Shown: positions 35,262 to 43,320 of the stretch, piece after piece
Position numbering within the stretch: the first letter of the stretch is position 1
How the letters are laid out: every line of letters begins with the position of its first letter
Assembly (NCBI RefSeq): GCF_902168175.1
Contig: NZ_CABHOU010000077.1
Location: 1-63,850, forward strand
Direction of reading: 5' to 3'
DNA length: 63,850 bases
From: an uncultured Chitinophaga sp.
GTDB taxonomy: Bacteria > Bacteroidota > Bacteroidia > Chitinophagales > Chitinophagaceae
Notes under the pieces: model-generated
Seen by the model: the letters and a program-made list of their open reading frames with translations, nothing else
Databases searched by the model: none
Told to the model about the DNA's origin: nothing
Program-made: the position numbers and the translations under genes

Positions 35262-35981
35262 ATGAATCAAAGAGTTATTCTTATTACAGGTGCCAATCGT
35301 GGATTAGGCCTGGAAACCGCCAGGCAGCTTGCCGCGCAGGGTCATATTATTTACATCGGTAGCAGGGATGCCCGTAAGGGCAAGATGGCCGCCGGTACTT
35401 TAAAAGACCATGCCGTTACCTCGCTGCAAATCGATTTGACCGACCCCGGCACCTTTCCTGCCGCCGCCTCGTACATCGAAGGGCAACACGGCCGGCTGGA
35501 CGTGCTGATCAACAATGCCGGCGTGATGCTGGACGAAGACATCATGGCCGATTCCACCCACAATGTAAAACCTGGTATTTTAAAACAATCGTTCCTTACC
35601 AATTTCTTCGGCACGGTAGAACTCACCAATTACCTGCTGCCCCTGCTCATGAAAAGCGTCGCCCCGCGTATCGTTAATTTATCGTCGAACGTTGGCTCGC
35701 TTACCATGCACTCCAACCGTGCCCCGCTGATGAAGACCTTCGCCTACAACAGCAGTAAAACGGCCTTAAACGCCTATACCGTTCACCTGGCCAACGCCTA
35801 TGCCGATACGCCGTTAAAGGTAAATTCCGCCCACCCGGGATGGCTTAAAACAGATATGGGTACGGAGTATGCACCCATGGAAGTATCTGAGGGCGTGGAA
35901 ACCATTTCATGGCTGGCCACTTTGCCCGACGATGGCCCTAGTGGTGGCTTCTTCCACAAGCAGGAAAAGATCGACTGGTAG
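35262..35981 (+). CDS. Short-chain dehydrogenase/reductase
   Basis: A 239-residue classical SDR. The Rossmann NAD(P) motif TGANRGLG is at about 9-16, followed by GSRDARKG (basic residues favour NADP), NNAG at about 84-87, the catalytic Ser in LSSNVGS and the YNSSK pair (Tyr/Lys) near residue 162. It resembles carbonyl-reductase-like SDRs. Start is ATG 35262; an in-frame ATG at 35247 would add five residues and is less like the family. Single gene with its own terminator. Confidence 0.9.
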   Translation: MNQRVILITGANRGLGLETARQLAAQGHIIYIGSRDARKGKMAAGTLKDHAVTSLQIDLTDPGTFPAAASYIEGQHGRLDVLINNAGVMLDEDIMADSTHNVKPGILKQSFLTNFFGTVELTNYLLPLLMKSVAPRIVNLSSNVGSLTMHSNRAPLMKTFAYNSSKTALNAYTVHLANAYADTPLKVNSAHPGWLKTDMGTEYAPMEVSEGVETISWLATLPDDGPSGGFFHKQEKIDW

Positions 35982-35988
35982 ATGTGTA

Positions 35989-36019
35989 AAGCCTTGCAGG
36001 CCGGTGGCCTGCGAGGCTT
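35989..36019 (+). terminator. Hairpin terminator after the SDR gene
   Basis: A 14-bp stem with one G-U pair (35989-36002 with 36006-36019) and a 3-base loop. It is very stable but followed only by CTGTTT, so termination may be partly dependent on other factors. Confidence 0.65.
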
Positions 36020-36053
36020 CTGTTTCCAGCCGAAACTTTACAAAGCAAGAGTA

Positions 36054-36329
36054 CTATTTGCTGCATGTAAATTCTCCCGTTAGCGGAAACAAATTCCTCA
36101 ATATTATGATCATCATACCGATCACATTAAAGGAAGTTGTGGTTAACAATGTTATCAAAACAGCATCAGACAAATTCAGGTCTAAGAGATTATCATTAAA
36201 GAATAAAATACAAACCACCGATGCGAACCAGAGAAATATTATTAGCACAAAATAATAGGCCAGGTGCTTTCGGAGTAAAGTATCTATATCAAACCTTTTT
36301 ATCATGGAATGGGTTAAACGATCATCCAT
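36054..36329 (-). CDS. Two-helix membrane protein, candidate PanT-type toxin
   Basis: A protein of 91 residues (ATG 36329; ATG 36305 gives 83, GTG 36353 gives 99). Two hydrophobic helices are clear: YYFVLIIFLWFASVVCILFF and AVLITLLTTTSFNVIGMMIIIL, joined by an acidic turn (NDNLLDLNLSD) and preceded by a basic segment (IKRFDIDTLLRKH). No enzyme motif. It lies about 120 bases downstream of, and on the same strand as, a Panacea-domain (DUF4065) gene. Panacea proteins are antitoxins that pair with very varied toxins, including small membrane-acting ones, so I infer a toxin. Alternatively it is an unrelated small membrane protein. Confidence 0.6.
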   Translation of the reverse strand: MDDRLTHSMIKRFDIDTLLRKHLAYYFVLIIFLWFASVVCILFFNDNLLDLNLSDAVLITLLTTTSFNVIGMMIIILRNLFPLTGEFTCSK

Positions 36330-36450
36330 AACAACATTTCTACCTCGACCCACTAAAACACTTCCAATTAAAGGATCAAGAATTTTCTCCCGCTTCCGAA
36401 ATTCGGTTCAGGTTGGTTAACTTATCAATGGACATATAATCAGGGTTAAC

Positions 36451-36918
36451 TTAATTTGCAGGAACTTTTTCCATGTGCCCCCTATAGAACGCATACAGAT
36501 CGTCATCAGGAATTGTGAGATTATAACCCGCGCGATACACCTTCTCATAAGGAGTGTTTTCCTGACCAGTGATTGCATTTAAGTACGCACCATCATACCT
36601 ACCGTACTTGTTCCAGATTACATCCAGGAATTTCTTGTCGAGGTCTGCTATTTTGTTATTTCCTACAGCATTAGGCAGCACCCCTGTTATATATTTTTTT
36701 CCATATTCTGCCAAGCTGTTAAACAATGATGGAAACACCGGACCAAAATCCCAGGCGGCAGGATGCTCGTCAGTTAATTTCTCCGTTTTTTCGGTGAGTG
36801 CCAGATACCAGCCATAAGCAATGTAGGTTAACTGAACAACTTTCATCGGCGTAAGACTACCCACCCTGGCATATTTCGATATGAAATAATTGGCTACAGT
36901 TGTTGGATTGTAAGGCAT
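36451..36918 (-). CDS. panA: Panacea (DUF4065/SocA-like) antitoxin
   Basis: A 155-residue cytoplasmic protein covered by the Panacea domain: VANYFISKY, LTPMKVVQLTYIAYGWYLAL, AAWDFGPVFPSLFNSLAEYG are the conserved blocks. Known members (SocA, GepA-like proteins, PanA) neutralise a neighbouring toxin directly. The likely partner is the two-helix membrane protein downstream. An inverted repeat (36923-36947) sits between the start codon and the A/T-rich upstream region and may be an operator. As no toxin is known for sure, it could also be a solitary Panacea protein. Confidence 0.85.
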   Translation of the reverse strand: MPYNPTTVANYFISKYARVGSLTPMKVVQLTYIAYGWYLALTEKTEKLTDEHPAAWDFGPVFPSLFNSLAEYGKKYITGVLPNAVGNNKIADLDKKFLDVIWNKYGRYDGAYLNAITGQENTPYEKVYRAGYNLTIPDDDLYAFYRGHMEKVPAN

Positions 36919-36922
36919 GTAT

Positions 36923-36947
36923 TACTATCGTTTTAACGAAAATAGTA
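36923..36947. promoter_or_regulatory. Operator-like inverted repeat before panA
   Basis: TACTAT-CGTT-TT-AACG-AAA-ATAGTA: two nested inverted half-sites, offset by three bases, 5 bases before the panA start codon. Toxin-antitoxin operons are often repressed by their own products at such sites. The link here is inferred. Confidence 0.45.
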
Positions 36948-37080
36948 TTTTTTTTGATTGTACTTTTTGCGTGAAATCGCATGCTGTATATACACCGCTT
37001 CGGCAACTTTTATTTTTCCACAATCCATATTTCAGACGATATTCTTTACCTTTCTTTTTACAAAAAAACGCATACCACTT

Positions 37081-37197
37081 ATGAAAATAAACGACATCAC
37101 ATTGCCGGCCTTTCGATCACAATACTGCTTTTACCCGGAGAGCCGGGGCAACATGCCGCACCAGGGCTATCGCTCCGATTCCCCTGTAGGACTGTAA
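37081..37197 (+). CDS. Possible small protein (38 residues)
   Basis: An open frame MKINDITLPAF... of 38 residues. A near-consensus -7 box (TACCTTTC, 36 bases upstream or so) supports transcription, but the composition is not clearly protein-like (no hydrophobic core, one Cys). A peptide product with a leader, such as seen in Bacteroidota natural-product precursors, is conceivable, but no processing motif (Gly-Gly) or modification enzyme is nearby. Confidence 0.25.
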   Translation: MKINDITLPAFRSQYCFYPESRGNMPHQGYRSDSPVGL

Positions 37198-37287
37198 GGG
37201 CACGCAATACGGAATAAATTAACAGATGATATAGCCCCATCTGCCAGGAAAAAACTACCTTCCCGGCTCAAACCATTTTTTGATTAC

Positions 37288-37767
37288 ATGAGAAAGTACG
37301 GAATCATGGCAGCCACCGGGCTATTTTTTTTATCGTTAGCCGCCTGCAAAAGCACAAAAACAACCAGTGGAAAACCTGGCCAGTTACTCACCCACATGTC
37401 GGTACCACGGTCTACCCCTACAGGTAACCCCGTAATACTGCACTTCACGGTGTATAATCCTACCAAAAGCGAATTAAGCTTCTGCAAATGGCATACGCCG
37501 TTTGAAGGTTTCATGAGCACTTTCCTGGACATTAAAGCAGCCAATGGCCAGCCGGCAGACTATCGCGGCGCAATGGCCAAACGCATTATGCCGCCGCCAC
37601 CGGAGTCTTATATTAAGGTGCCTGCGAAAGACAGTGTTAGTGTAGACATCGACATTACCAGGGGCTACAACCTCGCTGCTCCCGGACTATACACCGGCAC
37701 TTACCAGGGCAGCGGTATGAGCGGATTAGAGAAGGCAAATACGATCACATTTACGATCTCTAAATAA
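37288..37767 (+). CDS. Lipoprotein with protease-propeptide-like domain
   Basis: A 159-residue lipoprotein: lipobox LAAC then KSTK. The mature part resembles the beta domain found as N-terminal region of deuterolysin-type (M35) metalloproteases and in free-standing forms: LHFTVYNPTKSEL at the start, a kinked centre with PPPPESYIKVPAKDSVSVDIDI, and YNLAAPGLYTGTYQG at the end. Here the protease domain is absent. It could be an inhibitor or a surface-binding lipoprotein. Single gene with a very strong terminator. Confidence 0.72.
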   Translation: MRKYGIMAATGLFFLSLAACKSTKTTSGKPGQLLTHMSVPRSTPTGNPVILHFTVYNPTKSELSFCKWHTPFEGFMSTFLDIKAANGQPADYRGAMAKRIMPPPPESYIKVPAKDSVSVDIDITRGYNLAAPGLYTGTYQGSGMSGLEKANTITFTISK

Positions 37768-37779
37768 TCGGACCAATAA

Positions 37780-37825
37780 AAAAATCAAAGGCCCCGTCTT
37801 CGTTAAGACGGGGCCTTTGATTTTT
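37780..37825. terminator. Very strong bidirectional terminator
   Basis: A perfect 21-bp stem (37780-37800 with 37805-37825) with loop CGTT, five A at its 5' end and five T at its 3' end. Confidence 0.93.
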
Positions 37826-38040
37826 ACATAACATACTATAATACAATTAGTTGACAGGCAACTATCACAAACAGGCATTCCCCCTTACGATTTAACTGTG
37901 TAAGCCATGCCAATTATTGTACATTTGGATAGAATGATGGCTAAACAGACGATATAGACGAACAAACTGTCGGAAAGGCACCCTCAGTATTAACACGCCG
38001 GCCCGGCTAATAAGTTTTTACCCCGATAAACTTGCAGCGC

Positions 38041-38169
38041 ATGAAAATATTAATTTTACTGATCTTGTTACTGGTGCTGTTAACCTGCCACCAGGCATTT
38101 ATCAATGGTGGAGCGTTACCATCCTCTACATCCGACGTAAGCAGGATGTTACAGTACCTCTGCCGTTAA
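38041..38169 (+). CDS. Possible small membrane or secreted peptide (42 residues)
   Basis: MKILILLILLLVLLTC followed by 26 polar residues: a single hydrophobic helix that could be a signal or lipoprotein anchor (LLTC). A TAAACTTG box lies close to the start codon, which would give a near-leaderless transcript. The stop is 10 bases before the convergent DUF2461 gene. Real expression is not proven. Confidence 0.4.
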   Translation: MKILILLILLLVLLTCHQAFINGGALPSSTSDVSRMLQYLCR

Positions 38170-38179
38170 CAGACTCAAG

Positions 38180-38869
38180 TTACTCCCCGTTCGCGTTCGT
38201 GGTAAGCACCCCGCTCATATAATCAAAAAACGGACGCATGGCTCTAAACGTTTTGTCGGCCTCCTCCAGGAAGGTAGGGCTTAACACCTGTTCATCGGTA
38301 AAATTACGGACAAGTAAAAACTGCTTGTAACGCAACAAATCGATGGCTTCATGATCGTTGGGAAAGCCTTTGGGGGCGGTTTTCAACTGTTCGCCACGCA
38401 GCGATGTAAAGTAGGACACAAATGTTTTGTTCGCCAGTATTTTCCGCAAGGGCGAGGCATCAAAGGCAATATCGTCACGCACCAGCTTAAGATCTTCGGG
38501 CACAGGACCAAAGAAACCACCGGCCACAAAGCTATTCCCTTCTTCAATGTGGAAGTAGTAACCACCGCGCCGCTGTTGGGTAGCACGTTTAAAGCTGCCG
38601 CTCCAATGGGTTTTATACGGCGTTTTATCGTTAGAAAAACGGGTGTCGCGGTAAATGCGGTAAATACTTTTTTTGCCGGATGCCGTTTCTATGAGATCGT
38701 GCCCGCTCAGCTTGTGCAATAATGCATCTGCAAAATCTTCCACCAGTTTTAATTCCTGCAGGTACTGGTCTTTATGATTATTAAACCAGTCGCGGTTATT
38801 ATTTTTACCGAGCTTCGCCAGGAAATCGAACCCCGACCGATGTATTTGCTGTTGTTCCTTTTTGGCCAT
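38180..38869 (-). CDS. DUF2461 family protein
   Basis: A 229-residue cytoplasmic protein of the DUF2461 (TIGR02453) family. Diagnostic phrases: FDFLAKLGKNNNRDWFNNHKDQY near the N-terminus, and IYRDTRFSNDKTPYKTHW in the middle, followed by GGYYFHIE and GGFFGP. The function of the family is unknown. Start is ATG 38869; the upstream in-frame TTG (38890) is not needed. It follows the DUF2314-ankyrin gene by 33 bases, so they may be co-transcribed. Confidence 0.93.
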   Translation of the reverse strand: MAKKEQQQIHRSGFDFLAKLGKNNNRDWFNNHKDQYLQELKLVEDFADALLHKLSGHDLIETASGKKSIYRIYRDTRFSNDKTPYKTHWSGSFKRATQQRRGGYYFHIEEGNSFVAGGFFGPVPEDLKLVRDDIAFDASPLRKILANKTFVSYFTSLRGEQLKTAPKGFPNDHEAIDLLRYKQFLLVRNFTDEQVLSPTFLEEADKTFRAMRPFFDYMSGVLTTNANGE

Positions 38870-38902
38870 TTCCGTTATTATTGACGGCAAATATACGGCA
38901 TG

Positions 38903-39835
38903 TTAGTTCTCCAGCAGCGGCACAATATGTTCCCACCCTACCTGTTTCGCAAAATCAAGCGCCGACTTACCATTGGCGGCCTTTACGTTTTTATCTGCCT
39001 TGAACTGTAATAATATTTCCACGATGCTTTTGTTACCAGCAATGGTTTCGCGATGCAGCAACGTATACCCGGCCTCGTCCTGGTTCGTAATTTCCGCGGG
39101 GTACTCCTGCAGGAACTTTACAAAACTTTCCTTCATATTGATACTCATCGGATGTTCTATCAGATTATCCGGGTTCTCATCCTGCCTGGCGGCCACTTCA
39201 ATGTTGTTAAAGTCGCCGAAATCGAGTCCCCACGCTTCATCATGTTCGCGGCGTTCCTCTTCAGACATGGCGGCGCGTAAAGCATGTATCGTAAACCCGC
39301 CATAAGTCTTATCCTGACTGGCAAATAACCAGTCGCTGATCTGGCTTAAAGGCACACGTATAAAATCGCCCTTCTTCACATTCGTAATATCACCCGGATC
39401 GTTGATAAGCGTACCACTCACCTGCTCGCCATCAAACTCCACATCATTGATCCACATATGTTCCACTTTAGGTTCCTGCCGGCCGGGTGCATATTGCATG
39501 AAGGCCACCTTTACACAGGCCAGGTCCAGTCCCGGTACTATCCTGCGGGCTTCCCACGACACCTCCCTCCAAAAGTATTTAAACGTATCCTGCGCTTTCT
39601 CGAAAGCATCAATCATTTCCGGGTTATCGGCTGCTGAATAAAAAACGTTGCTCTGTGCCATCGGTGTATTATTAGTAATTACTAAGGGTTCAGTTATTTT
39701 TTCGTCCGTGCAAATTAAGCAATTATTGCTATCCGAAAGCAGCACCTCCTTCGTTTCCGGCAGTTCCTCCGGTTGCCCGTCCACATCAGCCAGTACCAGT
39801 GCATTGTACCCACTGTTCTGCAACGTAAAACGCAC
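38903..39835 (-). CDS. DUF2314 protein with ankyrin repeats
   Basis: A 310-residue protein without signal peptide. Residues about 72-205 form a DUF2314 domain (DTFKYFWREVSWEARRIVP; KVEHMWINDVEFDG; ISDWLF; KTYGGFTIHALR). Residues about 240-310 hold two or three ankyrin repeats (GYTLLHRETIAGNKSIVEILL, GKSALDFAKQ). The reading starts at GTG 39835; ATG 39661 gives a protein of 252 residues that still contains both domains, and the first 58 residues are of unknown type. A 12-base palindrome GTGTATATACAC lies 10 bases upstream of the GTG. DUF2314 occurs in E. coli YegJ; function unknown. Confidence 0.83.
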   Translation of the reverse strand: MRFTLQNSGYNALVLADVDGQPEELPETKEVLLSDSNNCLICTDEKITEPLVITNNTPMAQSNVFYSAADNPEMIDAFEKAQDTFKYFWREVSWEARRIVPGLDLACVKVAFMQYAPGRQEPKVEHMWINDVEFDGEQVSGTLINDPGDITNVKKGDFIRVPLSQISDWLFASQDKTYGGFTIHALRAAMSEEERREHDEAWGLDFGDFNNIEVAARQDENPDNLIEHPMSINMKESFVKFLQEYPAEITNQDEAGYTLLHRETIAGNKSIVEILLQFKADKNVKAANGKSALDFAKQVGWEHIVPLLEN

Positions 39836-40150
39836 TCCGAAGGTTGTGTATATACACTACTTATGGGCTGCTGATGCGTCACTGGTGGTTAGTTATCCTG
39901 ATAGAATCCTTATATTACTTCCCGGTAAGTTCGTGTTGACAGTTATGTAACTGTATGGCAGGACCGTTCTGTCTGCACTGATACTTATATGAAGAAACTT
40001 CACAATAGTTATTTTTTCACCCTGCATAATTACTGCAGTGAGCCACTGGCGCGGAAAATAAAGGAATAAGCTACACAATACGGGCACTACCGTGGCGTTA
40101 TAAAGCACATTGAAGAACCTTTTTTGAGCGAGTGCGCGAGAATTTTAACT
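39836..40150. other. Divergent intergenic region
   Basis: 315 bases between divergent genes. The perfect palindrome GTGTATATACAC (39846-39857) close to the start of the DUF2314-ankyrin gene is the only notable sequence. No promoter of good quality was recognised. Confidence 0.4.
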
Positions 40151-41611
40151 ATGTCAAACATGAAACAACTTATGCTAGCGCTAGTTGCCGCTGCGGCGGT
40201 TATGATGAGTGTATCCTGCCGTAAGGCGGATAGCAAAGAGCCCAAACCTAACCTTCCGGACACCACCAACAACATTCCCGACGAAGCAGCGGCCAACAAG
40301 CCACTGATGAAGGATTTTATGGGCCTTAACGGGCATTTCCAGTTTAAACCAGACCTTTACAAGCAGGTAGTAAAGCAGGTACGTAACTATCATAATGTGG
40401 ACTGGGACGTAGCCAAACCCGGCGATCCGATCACCATTCCCAACACCATTAATGGGGTTGACTGGAAAAATGACCTGTACCTGTTCTGGAAGAATGCCGG
40501 TTTTGAAACCGATATCTGTATCCAGTTTGCCAGCTTTGGTGCTGAAAACCAAAACTTTAAGACCATCTGGAAAGGTAAAGAGCAGTGGAGTTACGATTAT
40601 ACCAAGGCCATGGCTAAGTATTTTGGCCCTTCCGGTACGGAGAAACTGGCTACCACCTTTGAAATAGATAATGAGCCAGGCAAACGGGTGGATGCGGCTA
40701 CCTTCCAGACCATCTTTAAACAGATGGCCAAAGGCATCCGCGACGGCGACCCCAAGGCAAAGATCGTTACACCTACCATCCAGGCGAGGGCGGCGGACGA
40801 TTACTCGCAGGATGTGAGAACGTTTTACGGGCAGGCAGACATACTGCCATTGTACGATGTGTTAAACGTACACACTTATCCCACCCTGCCCCAGGGCGCG
40901 GGTAATCCCAATTCCTGGAACCGTACTTACCCCGAAGATGCTTCGGCCAACTACCTGAAAGTAGCGCAGGAAGTAATCGACTGGCGTAATACCACCGCCC
41001 CCGGCAAACAGGTATGGATTACCGAATTCGGGTACGACGCCCCCACCGAAGCCGCGATGAAAAACCGTACCGGCTGGTTCCTGGAACTCGACTGGCAGGG
41101 TCATACCGACTTACAGCAGGCACAGTACCTGGTACGTTCGTTCCTGGCCTTTGCGCCGATGGACATTAACCGTGCTTACCTCTATTACTTTAACGATGAG
41201 GACGAAGCAGCGTTTCATGCAGCATCGGGCCTTACCCGTAAGTTTGTACCGAAGATGAGTTTCTACGCGGTGAAGCAGTTATACAACACGCTGGGTGAAT
41301 ACCGTTTTGCACGGGTTATTAAAAAAGAAACAGGCGATGTGTTCGTATACGAATTCAGGCATGGCTCCGACCCCAACAACCGCGTTTGGGTGGCATGGTC
41401 GCCTACAGGTGTAAAGTCACATGAAAAGAATGGTTACAAACCAAGAGAAGCCCGTATTACCCTGAGCGGTTTGCCTGGCAAACCAGTGAGTGTAAAAGCG
41501 ATGGCCACCACTTCAGCGGCGCCGGCCGAGGCAAACTGGGAGAAGAAAAGCGATACCGAGATTGCCGTAACAATTGGTGAAGGGCCGGTATATATACAGT
41601 TGCAGAAATAA
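40151..41611 (+). CDS. Clan GH-A glycoside hydrolase lipoprotein
   Basis: A 486-residue lipoprotein (SVSC, then RKAD). The sequence fits a TIM-barrel glycosidase of clan GH-A: acid/base Glu in FEIDNEPG (Glu175) and nucleophile Glu in WITEFGYD (Glu292), with strand motifs such as YDVLNVHTYPTL in between. The C-terminal 90 residues form a beta-sandwich typical of GH39/GH30/GH5 relatives. The exact family and substrate cannot be assigned by eye. It is not in a SusCD cluster. Start is ATG 40151 or 40160; an in-frame start at 40124 would put nine polar residues before the signal. A terminator follows. Confidence 0.82.
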   Translation: MSNMKQLMLALVAAAAVMMSVSCRKADSKEPKPNLPDTTNNIPDEAAANKPLMKDFMGLNGHFQFKPDLYKQVVKQVRNYHNVDWDVAKPGDPITIPNTINGVDWKNDLYLFWKNAGFETDICIQFASFGAENQNFKTIWKGKEQWSYDYTKAMAKYFGPSGTEKLATTFEIDNEPGKRVDAATFQTIFKQMAKGIRDGDPKAKIVTPTIQARAADDYSQDVRTFYGQADILPLYDVLNVHTYPTLPQGAGNPNSWNRTYPEDASANYLKVAQEVIDWRNTTAPGKQVWITEFGYDAPTEAAMKNRTGWFLELDWQGHTDLQQAQYLVRSFLAFAPMDINRAYLYYFNDEDEAAFHAASGLTRKFVPKMSFYAVKQLYNTLGEYRFARVIKKETGDVFVYEFRHGSDPNNRVWVAWSPTGVKSHEKNGYKPREARITLSGLPGKPVSVKAMATTSAAPAEANWEKKSDTEIAVTIGEGPVYIQLQK

Positions 41612-41633
41612 TCATTTCAAAGATAGAATGAGG

Positions 41634-41664
41634 AAGGTCGCGCCGTTACCGGTGCGACCTTTTT
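41634..41664 (+). terminator. Rho-independent terminator
   Basis: A 12-bp stem with one G-U pair (41634-41645 with 41650-41661), loop TTAC, then TTT. It ends the glycosidase transcript. Confidence 0.83.
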
Positions 41665-41689
41665 ACATTTTTCGTACTTTTAGGCCGAT

Positions 41690-42469
41690 ATGACCGTCAA
41701 ACATTTTCCACCCACAGCAAAACTGGCTCCTTACATCAAGGAGTTTTTATTGATTGAGAGTGATGAGGATGTGTGGAATAAGCCGCTGCCAGATACCTCG
41801 CTGGTGATGGCTTTCCGGTACAAAGGGCTGGTGCAGTTGCAGGCCGGGGATACAGGCGAGAACCTGTCACCGCTTTCCTTATCCGGATTACGAAAATCCT
41901 TCCGGCTGTTTAAGTATGTTAAAGGTTCAGGCAACCTGCTGGTTATTTTCAGGGAGGGAGGCATGAATGCCTTTATGCTTAAACCAACGCCCGCACACAC
42001 CTTATTCGACCTTCACATTTCCGCCGGTCACCTGTTCCCGGCAGATGAACTTAATAACGTTGCAGATCAGCTGGCGCATGTGACGCACCCCTCACAACGG
42101 ATCAATATTATCGAATCATTTTTGCAGGATAAACTGACCGATCACACACCCGATGCATTGGTACTTCACGCCGTGGAAGTGATTAAAGCGCGGCATGGCA
42201 TTGTGAAGATCAAAGAACTGGCATCTTCCCTTTACATCAGCCAGGATGCTTTTGAAAAGCGGTTCAGGACACTTATAGGCGCATCTCCCAAACAATTTGC
42301 CTCTATCGTACGCTTACGCCACCTCATTGCGCAATACCCTTCCCATGCCAGCCTTACTGCCGCCAGCTATGAGGCAGGTTATTTCGATCAATCCCACTTC
42401 ATCAAAGATTTCAAGCTCTTCACCGGCGAAACACCCCGCCAGTTCTTTACTGCCACCCGTTCCTGGTAA
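41690..42469 (+). CDS. AraC-family transcriptional regulator
   Basis: A 259-residue regulator. The N-terminal 140 residues match the DUF6597-type sensor domain seen in many Bacteroidota AraC proteins. The C-terminal HTH_18 domain (about 160-255) has two helix-turn-helix units: IKELASSLYISQDAFEKRFRT and YEAGYFDQSHFIKDFK, ending TGETPRQF. The partner ligand is unknown. It precedes the SnoaL-like gene by 60 bases on the same strand, and may control it. The start codon lies 12 bases after a TACTTTTAG box. Confidence 0.93.
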   Translation: MTVKHFPPTAKLAPYIKEFLLIESDEDVWNKPLPDTSLVMAFRYKGLVQLQAGDTGENLSPLSLSGLRKSFRLFKYVKGSGNLLVIFREGGMNAFMLKPTPAHTLFDLHISAGHLFPADELNNVADQLAHVTHPSQRINIIESFLQDKLTDHTPDALVLHAVEVIKARHGIVKIKELASSLYISQDAFEKRFRTLIGASPKQFASIVRLRHLIAQYPSHASLTAASYEAGYFDQSHFIKDFKLFTGETPRQFFTATRSW

Positions 42470-42529
42470 GTCACTGATTTTTTACAATTCCAGCTTCGCC
42501 CCACTTAATAGCTTTGTAAAAAGCAATTT

Positions 42530-43030
42530 ATGAATAGCCGTACACTACTGCTTATTGCACTGCTACTGCCAGCCGGGTATTCCGTTGCGCAGCATCATTC
42601 AACTAAAAAAGAACAAGTTATGACCAACAAACCGAGCATCTTAAGCCTTTACCAGGACTGCCTGAACAAACATCGTTTCGATCTGTTAAACGATTACATC
42701 TCGCCCGATTACACCGCCATCAATGGTGTGAAAGGCCCTACCGGCTTCGCCTCCACCACCGACGCTATTGTTAAAGCCTTCCCCGATGCGCAATGGATAG
42801 TGGAAGAAGTAATTGCCGAAGGAGAAAAGGTATACATCCGCTGGAAATTCGAGGGTACACATACAGGCGGTACATTTCAACAGATCGCCCCTACCGGTAA
42901 AAAGGTATCCAACACCGGCATGGGTGTATACACCTTCAGAGACGGGAAGGTTGTGGCTACGAATGTGTTTACTGATCGGCTAATGTTTATGCAGCAGTTG
43001 GGAGTGTTGCCGGTGGATTTGGGGAAGTAA
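42530..43030 (+). CDS. Secreted SnoaL-like protein
   Basis: A 166-residue protein with a signal peptide (cleavage near SVAQ), then a SnoaL-like (ester cyclase/ketosteroid isomerase fold) domain: LNDYISPDYTAIN, FPDAQWIVEEVIAEGEKVYIRWKFEGTHTG, PTGKKVSNTGMGVYTFRDGKV. The cone-shaped fold binds small hydrophobic molecules; catalytic function is not certain. An internal ATG near residue 31 could make a cytoplasmic form without signal. Downstream of the AraC regulator gene. Confidence 0.88.
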   Translation: MNSRTLLLIALLLPAGYSVAQHHSTKKEQVMTNKPSILSLYQDCLNKHRFDLLNDYISPDYTAINGVKGPTGFASTTDAIVKAFPDAQWIVEEVIAEGEKVYIRWKFEGTHTGGTFQQIAPTGKKVSNTGMGVYTFRDGKVVATNVFTDRLMFMQQLGVLPVDLGK

Positions 43031-43076
43031 AGAAGTCAGGGGGATATTGCTTTCGTACGCGCGTTGCATGCAACGT

Positions 43077-43273
43077 TTTTTACTGGAGCGACGGGTTGCT
43101 TCGCTTCGCTCGCAATGACGACAAGGTGTAACGCTTCGCATCCATTCATTCTGACACAAGCATTTCATTTAAGTGAATGGAAAACATTACGCGAAACGAT
43201 GAAACGCCGCATTGGCAATACTCCCCCGCCGTCATTGCGAGCGAAGCGAAGCAACCCGTCGCTCCAGTAAAAA
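43077..43273. repeat. 197-base element with perfect 44-base inverted repeats
   Basis: The arms 43077-43120 and 43230-43273 are perfect reverse complements over 44 bases; the core is GTCATTGCGAGCGAAGCG, the commonest form of a REP-like sequence in many bacterial genomes. The spacer of 109 bases contains no ORF of note and one short inverted pair (CCATTCA/TGAATGG at 43142 and 43174). No flanking target duplication is evident. A diverged single arm is at 51-90. It sits between the SnoaL-like gene and the convergent sulfatase gene. Confidence 0.85.
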
Positions 43274-43320
43274 GCGCTACTAACATAAAAGCCTGTACGG
43301 GCAAAACCTCGCCCCCACCA

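Noticed and set aside
37081..37197. RiPP or bacteriocin precursor
   Set aside because: Leader-like sequence without Gly-Gly site, Cys/Ser/Thr-rich core or any modification or transport gene nearby; left only as a weak small frame.
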